From UBA10349 sp003485905 (GTDB lineage Bacteria > Pseudomonadota > Gammaproteobacteria > Arenicellales > Arenicellaceae): a DNA stretch of 64,000 nt. The stretch lies in assembly GCA_943787185.1 (NCBI GenBank), contig CALSLL010000003.1, forward strand, positions 62,001 to 126,000, in the 5' to 3' direction. Position 1 is the first letter of the stretch; every line of letters begins with the position of its first letter. The notes beneath the pieces were generated by a model. The model searched no databases. It worked only from the letters and a program-made list of their open reading frames with translations, and was not told where the DNA came from. Below, one piece after another: positions 1-7,988 of this stretch. Both the position numbers and the translations under genes were made by a program.

Positions 1-2
1 TT

Positions 3-344
3 AGCAAGGCACCGCGCGACGCATCAGGTCGCGAACTGCAAATGCAAGATGTTGAAGCGGTTAAGGTGATTGCGGACAAAACAGCCACTATGCGCAGAGC
101 CAGCACGATCACTACGCCGTTACTCGTAATCGGCCGTGATACTGATCATCTTCAAGGTATTTTTCGGCTAAGTTACGAGTGGATAAAAGAAGCCGGTAAA
201 GACGTCACCTGGGAATCTTTTAATCACCCGGAACATGGCTTTGCTTTGTTAGGCAAAGTTGAAGGGCAAGAATTTGAAGTAGACGAAACACAAGAAGAAG
301 TGTTTGCGCTTTATATGAAGTTTTTTGACGAACACCTTAAATAG
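3..344 (+). CDS. alpha/beta hydrolase, C-terminal part (5' end outside window)
   Basis: The frame is open to the left edge, so the true start lies outside the window; the first ATG at 42 is probably internal. The visible ~113 residues look like the end of a dienelactone-hydrolase or prolyl-oligopeptidase type alpha/beta hydrolase. There is a strand ending in an Asp turn (TPLLVIGRDTDHL), which would hold the catalytic Asp, and the catalytic His in HPEHGFALLG, followed by a final amphipathic helix. The nucleophile region is missing, so the substrate cannot be inferred. It runs in the same direction as the aldo/keto reductase gene 43 bp downstream and may share its transcript. Confidence 0.7.
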   Translation, partial: SKAPRDASGRELQMQDVEAVKVIADKTATMRRASTITTPLLVIGRDTDHLQGIFRLSYEWIKEAGKDVTWESFNHPEHGFALLGKVEGQEFEVDETQEEVFALYMKFFDEHLK

Positions 345-386
345 CGAAGCGAAGGTAAACTAGATAAACTTTTACTATGAGAAACC

Positions 387-1298
387 ATGAATAGAAGAAA
401 TCTTCTGAAACTGACGGCTGCGGGATCATTGCTTTCCCTCGCTGATCTAGCTCGAGCAGCAGACGTCGATATACTAATGAAACGTATTCCAGCTACTGGA
501 GAGCAAGTGCCGGTAATTGGTATGGGTACGTTTAAGGTATTCGAAATCGGTGACGATCTGGCACTGCGTGATCAGCATACTGAAGTAATGAGAACTTTCT
601 TCAACATGGGTGGTTACATGATCGATACCTCACCGATGTATAACGTAGCCGAAGATGTTATCGGTTATGCGTTAGAAAGAATCGGCCGCCCTGAGGGGTT
701 AATTTCATCTACAAAAGTATGGAATACAACCGCTGATCGAAGTCGGGCGCAATTTGAAAAATCCCTACAATCTTGGGACGTCGACGCTTTTGATATTTTC
801 ATGGTACACAATGTTGATGTCTGGAAAGACCATGTTGATACTGTAAAATCATATAAAGACAGTGGCGAGATCCGATATCTGGGCATTAGCACATCCCACG
901 GTCGTGAAGCTGCTGAACTTGAACGTTTGATGGCAACTGAACCGTTGGATTTTGTGCAGCTTACCTACAATATACTGGACCGAGCTGTAGAAGAGCGACT
1001 TCTTCCACTGGCGCAAGATCGCGGTATCGCAATCATGGCAAACCGCCCGTTTCAGGGCGGTGAACTTTTTAAGCACGTTACCAATCAGCCACTTCCTGTT
1101 TGGTCAGTAGAGATTAACTGCTCAAATTGGGCGCAGATATTACTAAAATACGTAGTTTCACACCCAGGAGTAACCTGCGCGATACCAGGCACATCACAAG
1201 TCCCTCATATGGTAGAAAACATGGGTGCGTTAAGCGGTGTTTTACCAGATAGCGAAATGAGAGAAACAATGCGCCAACATTTTGAAGCTTTAATATAA
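387..1298 (+). CDS. Tat-exported aldo/keto reductase
   Basis: 303 residues. The N-terminus is a twin-arginine signal (NRRNLLKL, then a hydrophobic stretch ending LADLARA), predicting export of a folded protein. The rest is an aldo/keto reductase (TIM barrel): the Asp and Tyr of the catalytic tetrad fit DTSPMYNVAEDVIG, the Lys fits STKVW and the His fits MVHN; YLGIST and NRPFQGGELF follow the family pattern. These enzymes normally reduce carbonyls with NAD(P)H. A Tat-exported member would have to carry its nucleotide out already bound, as glucose-fructose oxidoreductase does. Family assignment is firm; substrate is unknown. Confidence 0.88.
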   Translation: MNRRNLLKLTAAGSLLSLADLARAADVDILMKRIPATGEQVPVIGMGTFKVFEIGDDLALRDQHTEVMRTFFNMGGYMIDTSPMYNVAEDVIGYALERIGRPEGLISSTKVWNTTADRSRAQFEKSLQSWDVDAFDIFMVHNVDVWKDHVDTVKSYKDSGEIRYLGISTSHGREAAELERLMATEPLDFVQLTYNILDRAVEERLLPLAQDRGIAIMANRPFQGGELFKHVTNQPLPVWSVEINCSNWAQILLKYVVSHPGVTCAIPGTSQVPHMVENMGALSGVLPDSEMRETMRQHFEALI

Positions 1299-1324
1299 AA
1301 CTACCGACCAACCGCCTCCTCTCC

Positions 1325-3040
1325 TCAATCTGAGTAAACTACCTCGCCTTCTACTACCGTCATAGTCGAGAATAGGTTCTCGATTTCCTCGACTGGCACG
1401 GTCATGTAATCTCGATTCAAGATCACAAAATCTGCTTGCTTGCCCGGTTCGAGACTTCCAAGAGCGCCCTCTCTAAATAAAAGATAAGCATTGGTTCGGG
1501 TATGCGCCGTTAAAGCGGATTCTCGTGAAACGGTCTCGCCGAACGTAACATCTCCAGATGCTGACCGGCCGCTAACCGCCCAACCAATGGAATGGAATGG
1601 ATTTGGGCTAGCGACGGTCGTGGAATCTGATCCAAGGCCCCAAATACCATTCATTTGTTCGATCGTTCTAATGGGTGGAACACGCATTCCTGCGCGCCCG
1701 TTGCGCTCCGTAGCTTCGGGAGTCGTATTACGAGATGTACCGTGAATTGCAAACACCATGCCCAGGTTACGCGCTCGTGCTATAGATTCTTTGGAAATCC
1801 CATTAGCGTGAGCAATTGTCATTCGCAACTCACCTACTGGCCGAGTTTGGTTAATCTCTTCAAGGACCGATAGCGTGGTTTGAATCTTAGCATCCACATG
1901 CGAGTGTTCATTGGTTTGCCATCCATTATCGATCGCGGCGATAAGAATATTGCGATAGTCTTCTTTGTGCTCATCCGACAATTCCCATGGGGCAGAGCCC
2001 GGCCTGGCTGGTCCAGCTCGCATAGGTTGGTAGACTTGCTCTCCATAACCAAATTGGGCAAAGCGCAAACTTTCATTATCCGGATTATTATTTTGCATCG
2101 CAGCTATTATGTCTTCCGCACTATCCGCAGGGCTATTCTGCCCATTTAGCGAATAAAAAACTCGCATAGTAAGATCGCCCCTATCAGCTATACGCTCCAC
2201 CGCGTTATAGAACTCCGGAGTGACAGTATTCCCGCCGACGTCATATACCGTAGTAAGACCCATCTTATGCATGCCCTGTGTGGTAGCCAGCAAACTTGAG
2301 TCCCACACAGCATCACTTACAGCAGGAATATGCGCGGTTACTAAGCCCATGGCGGCACCGCCAACCAATTCGCCAGTCAAATTCCCTTCGGCATCTTTTT
2401 GGATACTACCGCGACCTTCCAAAACGGTATTTTTAGTGACTCCTGCGGCGTTAAGAGCCGCCGAATTCACAAATGCCCTAGAATACGCTTCCTGAATATA
2501 AACTGGCGTATTCGGCACCGCTGCGTCGAGCTCAGCTGCTGTAAATAATTCACTATTATCCTGAAACTGCGCAAATATCCATCCACCGTTAACAACCACC
2601 CACTCGCCTTCCGGTAACTCACTCGCTCGCAGCGCAAGTAACGCTAACGCCTCAACGCGTGATTTAACACTGTCTAATCTTACTTCGCGATACCATTGTT
2701 TAGAGGACCGTACAAAATGCATATGATTGTCAATCAGGCCAGGCACCACCGTCTGTCCGGCCAAATTGGTTAACTTGGTTTCTGTTCCGGCTAAACCTGC
2801 AATCTCAGCATCGCTACCCGTTGCAATGATTTTGCCATCGTCAATAGCCATAGCCTCAACAACACTAAACTCAGCGTCCACAGTCAAAATTTGACCATTA
2901 GTCAAAACCCAATCTACAGAAGAACTTTCTTGTATGGCGTCTACCGCGTCGATCACCGCCGCTGGCCTAGGTGATTCAGAACAGGCTACTAGGCCGAAAA
3001 TCGTCACTGTTAACACAATATATATTTGACTAAACCGCAT
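1325..3040 (-). CDS. YtcJ-like amidohydrolase (amidohydrolase family 3), lipoprotein
   Basis: 571 residues. The signal peptide ends in a lipobox, LVAC with Cys20, so the protein is probably membrane-anchored and faces the periplasm. The amidohydrolase core has the paired metal-binding His in DNHMHFV (about residue 105), a later EHSHVDAK segment, IAHANG, and the closing LEPGKQADFVIL that returns to the small beta domain. YtcJ-type enzymes hydrolyse amide or formamide bonds; the substrate cannot be read from sequence. It converges with the aldo/keto reductase gene, leaving a 26 bp gap. A typical family length suggests it is intact. Confidence 0.88.
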   Translation of the reverse strand: MRFSQIYIVLTVTIFGLVACSESPRPAAVIDAVDAIQESSSVDWVLTNGQILTVDAEFSVVEAMAIDDGKIIATGSDAEIAGLAGTETKLTNLAGQTVVPGLIDNHMHFVRSSKQWYREVRLDSVKSRVEALALLALRASELPEGEWVVVNGGWIFAQFQDNSELFTAAELDAAVPNTPVYIQEAYSRAFVNSAALNAAGVTKNTVLEGRGSIQKDAEGNLTGELVGGAAMGLVTAHIPAVSDAVWDSSLLATTQGMHKMGLTTVYDVGGNTVTPEFYNAVERIADRGDLTMRVFYSLNGQNSPADSAEDIIAAMQNNNPDNESLRFAQFGYGEQVYQPMRAGPARPGSAPWELSDEHKEDYRNILIAAIDNGWQTNEHSHVDAKIQTTLSVLEEINQTRPVGELRMTIAHANGISKESIARARNLGMVFAIHGTSRNTTPEATERNGRAGMRVPPIRTIEQMNGIWGLGSDSTTVASPNPFHSIGWAVSGRSASGDVTFGETVSRESALTAHTRTNAYLLFREGALGSLEPGKQADFVILNRDYMTVPVEEIENLFSTMTVVEGEVVYSD

Positions 3041-3368
3041 AAGATTACCTTCTCGTTAACAAGAAACCGAAGCCATCTGAATGGGCAAAAAATATGTTGA
3101 ACATTTGGCCACCCAGCAGATCGATCATTATCTAATAAATTTTGAGCCTAGATAATAACCCAGACACAGTCTCTTTGGACATATACACGAGCGATATCGG
3201 AATCCCTAGGTACAATGTTCTTTAATTCGCTGCTGTGTTTACAAATTGGACTTTATCTATCCTCATCAACTGAGATGAGAAAGTATGAACATAAGTTCTT
3301 AAACATTCGTCGGCCTATTCCGCCGAGTTACACTAACTCGCAACGTGAGCAAAGTATGCCGAGGCGCC
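3041..3368. other. intergenic region with an 8-bp inverted repeat
   Basis: About 328 bp between the divergent amidohydrolase gene and the small zinc-ribbon protein gene. It holds a perfect 8-bp inverted repeat, ATTATCTA at 3127-3134 and TAGATAAT at 3149-3156, with 14 bp between the arms, which could be an operator or a weak hairpin. A TACAAT at 3211-3216 could be a -10 box but I see no convincing -35. No convincing coding sequence is visible. Confidence 0.4.
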
Positions 3369-3671
3369 ATGTCAGATCCCATGCAACAAAGTATTAAGAG
3401 TTGTCCAGTCTGCGGAGAAGGCGCACAGCTTAAACGTCAAAATTTCGGTTTGCTAAAAATGCTCTCGTTAGGCTTTCTTGGAGATATCGGTTCTTTGCTT
3501 GTCGCTATTCTCTTGTTTGCAGCAATATCTGCGCTTAGTTTTACCGGCGCCTATGGCATAGGAATAATCGTTATTTTTGGGGGAGGCTTTTATTTTCATG
3601 CGAAGTCACGCGATTATACATGCGCAAAATGCGACCGAGTTTTTAGCAAACATGAGCTTGATACCGTCTAG
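3369..3671 (+). CDS. small membrane protein with split zinc-ribbon cysteines
   Basis: About 100 residues from ATG 3369; an in-frame GTG at 3345 is the alternative start. CPVCG lies near the N-terminus and CAKCD near the C-terminus, flanking two hydrophobic helices (GSLLVAILLFAAISALSF and the Gly/Ile-rich stretch after it). The four cysteines could come together as a cytoplasmic zinc ribbon with the membrane hairpin between them. I do not recognise a named family. The HD-domain gene starts 32 bp downstream on the same strand, so the two may be co-transcribed. Confidence 0.6.
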   Translation: MSDPMQQSIKSCPVCGEGAQLKRQNFGLLKMLSLGFLGDIGSLLVAILLFAAISALSFTGAYGIGIIVIFGGGFYFHAKSRDYTCAKCDRVFSKHELDTV

Positions 3672-3703
3672 CAAAAATATAGCTGGGAGATAATTGAGGT
3701 CAC

Positions 3704-4276
3704 TTGGAAAATATCTATAATTTTTTGATGGAGCTGGATAAGCTCAAAAGCGTCTATCGTCGATCTTATATTCACGATACTTCAAGGAACGAAAATTCTG
3801 CTGAACATAGCTGGCACCTAGCACTCGCCTTGTTAACCTTGCAGCAAGAACTCGATATAAACATCGATATGCACAAAGCCATTAAGATGGCTTTAGTTCA
3901 TGATATCTGCGAAATCGGCGCTGGTGATATCTCAATTTACGACCCCGACCGATCTACAAAAGTATTCGAGGAAACAAAATATATTGAGAAACTCTCTCAG
4001 GCTCCGATTAATTTCGCGGCTGATATCAAATTACTATGGGAAGAATACGAGTCACAAACTAGCCCAGAAAGCCGTTGGGTAAAGATCATCGATCGTCTGC
4101 TTCCCTTCATCATGAATATGCGCACAGACGGTAAAACCTGGTTGGAACAAGGCGTATCAAAAAGCCAGGTAATAGAAGTCAATCAACTAGCCGCAGTTGA
4201 AGCTCCCGAGGTATACCGGTGGATACTCGACCAGATTGATATTGCGGTTAGCAGAGGCTGGTTGATCGACTCTTAG
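3704..4276 (+). CDS. HD-domain protein, HDDC2/YfbR-like 5'-nucleotidase
   Basis: 190 residues, close to YfbR length. The HD_3-type pattern is clear: RSYIHDTSRNENSAEHSWHL supplies the first metal-binding His, ALVHDICEIGAGDI the HD pair plus the downstream acidic residues, and IIDRLLPFI a late Asp. YfbR and HDDC2 relatives dephosphorylate (deoxy)nucleoside 5'-monophosphates, so nucleotide salvage is likely. The start is read as TTG 3704 because GAGG sits 4 bp upstream; the next Met is nine codons later. Cytoplasmic. Confidence 0.8.
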   Translation: MENIYNFLMELDKLKSVYRRSYIHDTSRNENSAEHSWHLALALLTLQQELDINIDMHKAIKMALVHDICEIGAGDISIYDPDRSTKVFEETKYIEKLSQAPINFAADIKLLWEEYESQTSPESRWVKIIDRLLPFIMNMRTDGKTWLEQGVSKSQVIEVNQLAAVEAPEVYRWILDQIDIAVSRGWLIDS

Positions 4277-4318
4277 GGGTAGGTCAAAGCATCCCTCATT
4301 AGGCTTCTACAACATCAA

Positions 4319-5647
4319 CTAACTATTTCTGTTTAGTTTTCCCTGCGATGAATTGGCAGCTAAATAAGCGATCGCACCAATAGCAATCGTCGCTAAAAAA
4401 GCAATAAATTGAGTCAGATCCGATCTCGATGACAAGTAGGCAAACCATAGGGTCGCCCCGACAAATAGTATGGGAGCGACTGGGTAAAGTTTCGAGCTCG
4501 GCCGTTCTGAAAATCGAGCATGTCTTACAAACAATGTCGAAACAGTCAATGCTAAAGATATAGACAAGGTAAACCCCAAATACGAAAGTAGCTCTCTAAG
4601 TTCAGAGATCAAAGTAAGTGCGACCGCAACACTGACTTGCAACACTATTGCAGCACGCGGTGGCGCACCCTCCCTAAATTTGAACAGGCGTGGCAATACA
4701 CCTTCATCGGCCATTTTTGCATAGACACGCGGTCCGGATAACACCATTGCAGTTACTGAGGTCAGCAAGGAAATAGCGACTACAATCTCTATAAACATTC
4801 CAAGCCTATCACCTCCAAGCGCATGAGCTGCAATTGCAGCAATTTTCGCCTGACCAACAATGGCTTCCGGTAAAGGGGCATAAAGCAAAACCGCATTTAT
4901 CGCGACATATAGAGCAATAACAATAAGAGTCCCAATAATCATACTACGGGGCACATTTAATCTGGCGTTGCTCGCCTCACCGGCCACATAAACCGCCGCA
5001 TTAAAACCGGAATAGCTCAAGGATATCCAAACTAGACTTGTTGCAAATGCGCCCAAGTCAAAACCCTTGGTATAGGCTCCGGCTGCTGATGGCACCCAAC
5101 TACCGTTAATTAGTCCAATGCCAGAAAACAAACAAAGGTACATTAAAGCCAACACCATAATGCCGACAATTAGATTATGAATAGTAGTGCCGGTATCGAT
5201 ACGGACAGCGTGAATTATTCCTGCGGACAAAATAGCCGCAACGGCGACTGAATCGGCAGGGAGCGCTGAAAGAGAAGGCATCGCGGATTGCAAATAAACC
5301 TCAAACGTAGTCGCCGCAAACGCGATAGCGCCTGAAAAGCCTGCAAGTAGCGATATCCAACCAGCAACAAAACCGGCAAATGGATGTATTGAGCGAGTTA
5401 AATAAAGAAACTCCCCTCCAGATTCAGCTAAACCTTCCGCCAGCATCCCATAACTAATAGCGCCAGTTAGGGCAATAAAGCCTCCCACCACCCATGCTAA
5501 CAGCACCCACTCCCGAGATCCAAGATCAGCGAGCGCGAATCCAGACGTGGTGTAAATGCCTGCTCCAACAGCATTTCCAACAACCAAAGCGACTAGAGTC
5601 CAGAGCCCAAATGATTTACTGCCGATTAATTTATTCATGAAGGCCAA
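4319..5647 (-). CDS. APC-superfamily amino-acid permease
   Basis: 442 residues with about 12 hydrophobic helices. The first helix has the substrate-binding glycine pattern of the family (VGAGIYTTSGFAL) and the next segments match (SGGEFLYLTRSIHPFAGFVAGW, read in parts). It is probably a proton-coupled amino-acid or amine importer in the inner membrane; specificity cannot be assigned. It converges with the HD-domain gene and is divergent from the methyltransferase gene at 5772. The last residues are short and polar, and the length is usual. Confidence 0.85.
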   Translation of the reverse strand: MAFMNKLIGSKSFGLWTLVALVVGNAVGAGIYTTSGFALADLGSREWVLLAWVVGGFIALTGAISYGMLAEGLAESGGEFLYLTRSIHPFAGFVAGWISLLAGFSGAIAFAATTFEVYLQSAMPSLSALPADSVAVAAILSAGIIHAVRIDTGTTIHNLIVGIMVLALMYLCLFSGIGLINGSWVPSAAGAYTKGFDLGAFATSLVWISLSYSGFNAAVYVAGEASNARLNVPRSMIIGTLIVIALYVAINAVLLYAPLPEAIVGQAKIAAIAAHALGGDRLGMFIEIVVAISLLTSVTAMVLSGPRVYAKMADEGVLPRLFKFREGAPPRAAIVLQVSVAVALTLISELRELLSYLGFTLSISLALTVSTLFVRHARFSERPSSKLYPVAPILFVGATLWFAYLSSRSDLTQFIAFLATIAIGAIAYLAANSSQGKLNRNS

Positions 5648-5677
5648 ATGAAACGAAAGAATTCTATCCTTTAAGAA

Positions 5678-5708
5678 TTGACAACAACGATATCAGATGC
5701 GTTACTAT
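5678..5708 (+). promoter_or_regulatory. possible sigma-70 promoter for the gene at 5772
   Basis: A perfect TTGACA at 5678-5683 is followed after 19 bp by TACTAT at 5703-5708, about 65 bp before the methyltransferase start. The long spacer makes this only a candidate. Confidence 0.35.
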
Positions 5709-5771
5709 ATCAGCAGATATATGCAAGGATGCGTTATGGCACCATAATTCCTATACCCTTCCGGAGAAATA

Positions 5772-6479
5772 ATGAACAAACATATTGCCATTGATCGCCA
5801 ACTCAAATGCAACCTATATAGTGTGGTAGCTGTTTCATTGATATCGATTCTAAGCAATGTCGCGCTAGCTCAAGAAGGCAGTCACGGTCCGCACAATGAG
5901 TCAAATACACATATGAATGCAGCCCCTTTTGAAAATTTGGCAGCTAATTTCGAATCGCCAGATCGAGCAGATTGGCAAAAACCTGATGTGGCTATTGCAG
6001 CATTGAGAGATTTGGCTGGGAAAACGGTTATGGACATTGGAAGCGGAACAGGCTACTTCAGCTTTAAGTTAGTCGATGCCGGTGCCAATGTTATATGCGC
6101 AGATGTAGATGAACGGTTTTTGGGTTTTATTGAAGAAAAAAGAGACCGTTTGGGCTTGACCGATAAAATGGAACTGAGGCATGTACCATATGATTCAGCA
6201 AACTTAAGCGCAGAAGAAGCAGACATAGTTCTAATTGTTGACACCTATCATCATATTGAAAATCGGGAAAAATATTTTTCAGCGGTACGGGCTGGCATTA
6301 AACCGGGTGGAAAACTGGTAGTCATTGATTTCGAAAAACGAGAGCTACCGGTAGGGCCTCCCGTTAATATGAAACTTGACGCTAAGACCGTGGTAGACGA
6401 ACTTCGTGCTGCTGGGTATCAGAATATTGAGGTTAATCATGAGCTTCTTCCCTATCAATTTATGATATTCGCGTCTTGA
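5772..6479 (+). CDS. class I SAM-dependent methyltransferase with signal peptide
   Basis: 235 residues. The N-terminus has a basic region and a hydrophobic core ending SNVALAQ, a good signal-peptidase site. The Rossmann core begins with motif I VMDIGSGTGYFSFKL (about residues 89-103), then an acidic loop ICADVD, and IVDTYHHIENR with GIKPGGKLVVIDFEKRELP, as in UbiE-like enzymes. The acceptor is unknown. Export would separate it from cytoplasmic SAM, so either the signal is an anchor or the fold is used differently. The ATG at 5772 follows CGGAGA at a fair distance. A second exported methyltransferase follows 140 bp downstream. Confidence 0.82.
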   Translation: MNKHIAIDRQLKCNLYSVVAVSLISILSNVALAQEGSHGPHNESNTHMNAAPFENLAANFESPDRADWQKPDVAIAALRDLAGKTVMDIGSGTGYFSFKLVDAGANVICADVDERFLGFIEEKRDRLGLTDKMELRHVPYDSANLSAEEADIVLIVDTYHHIENREKYFSAVRAGIKPGGKLVVIDFEKRELPVGPPVNMKLDAKTVVDELRAAGYQNIEVNHELLPYQFMIFAS

Positions 6480-6620
6480 TGCGGATACATCTTACGATAC
6501 CAGATCTTTTACTTAGAACCCTCTAAACCAGACGCTGAACCAACTTTGCAATGCTATTTCGACAATAGCTTAAGTATAAAAATCTACAGTTAATTTTATT
6601 CAATATAGGAGTTAATTCAA

Positions 6621-7433
6621 ATGATGACCAAGTTAAAAACTATTGGCCTGCTCGGCGGGCTTATATATGCGACAGCTCTTCCGCTTTACGCCGCTGATGC
6701 TGGCTTTCAAACAGGGCTCGATTCTGCTGATCGCCCTACGACAGATAAAGAACGTGATGCGGCTCGTAAACCCGCTCAGGTTATTGAATTTCTCGGGATT
6801 GAGTCTGGCATGACTGTTATAGACGTAATCGCCGGTGGCGGCTTCTACACCGAAGTCCTTTCCGCTGCCGTCGGCCCAAATGGCAAAGTTGTTTCACAAA
6901 ACACACGGTTCATGTTAAACCTACGCGAAGGGCGACTATCTAAGGAAATGAAGACTCGTATCGATCGATTAAGTAATATCGAGCTCTTAGTCGCTGAAGT
7001 TAATGAAATGGATGCCGGTGAAGATGCTGAAAAGACTGAACTTCCAGTTGATTTGGGTACCATAAATTACTCGCTGAATTCATATGCAGGGCAAATAGAC
7101 GTTGCTATCACTGCACTGAATCTGCACGATATTTACATAAATAGTGGCAGTGAAGGCGCCACTTACTTCTTAAAGAATGTCTATAAGGTTCTTAAACCAG
7201 GCGGCGTATTTGGTGTTATTGACCATGCCGGCAATGCTGATGCAGACAATAACGCCTTGCACCGCATGGACCCAGCTATCGCCAAACAGCTGGCAACAGA
7301 TGCAGGCTTCGAGATAGATGCAGAATCTGACTTGCTACATAACCCAAATGACGATCGTACATTGCATATGCGTGACGAATCTCTCGAGCGTAATACAGAT
7401 CGCTTTTTACTCAGATTAAAAAAACCAGCCTGA
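6621..7433 (+). CDS. COG4798-type methyltransferase with signal peptide
   Basis: 270 residues, starting ATG-ATG at 6621 after an AGGAG. A signal peptide (hydrophobic core, then LYAADAG) precedes the family signature: DSADRPTTDKERDAARKP, then motif I VIDVIAGGGFYTEVLS, and later LKPGGVFGVIDHAG. This fits the predicted-methyltransferase group COG4798, whose members are often exported and whose substrate is unknown to me. Motif I has GGG in place of the classic GxGxG, which is usual in this group. Like its neighbour at 5772 it is predicted periplasmic, where SAM is not expected. Confidence 0.82.
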   Translation: MMTKLKTIGLLGGLIYATALPLYAADAGFQTGLDSADRPTTDKERDAARKPAQVIEFLGIESGMTVIDVIAGGGFYTEVLSAAVGPNGKVVSQNTRFMLNLREGRLSKEMKTRIDRLSNIELLVAEVNEMDAGEDAEKTELPVDLGTINYSLNSYAGQIDVAITALNLHDIYINSGSEGATYFLKNVYKVLKPGGVFGVIDHAGNADADNNALHRMDPAIAKQLATDAGFEIDAESDLLHNPNDDRTLHMRDESLERNTDRFLLRLKKPA

Positions 7434-7569
7434 TAACGCGGCTAATTTGGCTGCTAAAAACAAGAGTGAATATGAGCGTTTGAATTCGTCCACCCAACTA
7501 GGACTCAGACGCTCTGTTTGCTTAGCTTAGCTGCGGATGGATTAGATAAGACTAATTCTGTAAATAGAA

Positions 7570-7980
7570 ATGTTCCGACTTTGTGTAGTTTCATCCACCC
7601 TGCTCTGGAGCTTGTTTGCCAGCGCACACCACTGGGTTGTCGACATGTACGACGAACAGACCCGAACGACTTATGAAATGGAAGTTGTCGAGTTTCGGTT
7701 CATCAACCCACACCCCTTTATCACTGCGCAAATCGTTGACCGTTCAATAGAACAAGCGAGTGAAGCCACTCCCGACTTGTCGACGCTTGAAATGGACAAT
7801 CGGTGGGAACTCGTTGATCTAGGCTTCACCAATAGCACTTTTAAATCAGGTGATAAAATACTTGTTACTGCGAACCCAAGCCCTTACGACGATCGGGCTT
7901 TATACGTGCGTGCTCTTGAACACCCCGTGGATGGCTACCGATACGAGCACAATGTAAGACACCTTTTTAAGCTGCAATAG
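7570..7980 (+). CDS. DUF6152 family periplasmic protein, stand-alone copy
   Basis: 136 residues. The signal peptide ends FASA and the predicted mature protein begins His-His-Trp. FINPH puts the conserved Asn-Pro-His so that its His is mature residue 29. The later FKSGDKILVTANPSP matches the conserved glycine-aspartate turn of the family. This is the most divergent of the six copies in the window: HHW instead of HHS or HHA, and a longer insert before the RWELVDLGF strand. Its stop is 8 bp from the convergent stop of the PQQ dehydrogenase gene. Function is unknown. Confidence 0.78.
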   Translation: MFRLCVVSSTLLWSLFASAHHWVVDMYDEQTRTTYEMEVVEFRFINPHPFITAQIVDRSIEQASEATPDLSTLEMDNRWELVDLGFTNSTFKSGDKILVTANPSPYDDRALYVRALEHPVDGYRYEHNVRHLFKLQ

Positions 7981-7988
7981 AGTCGGTG

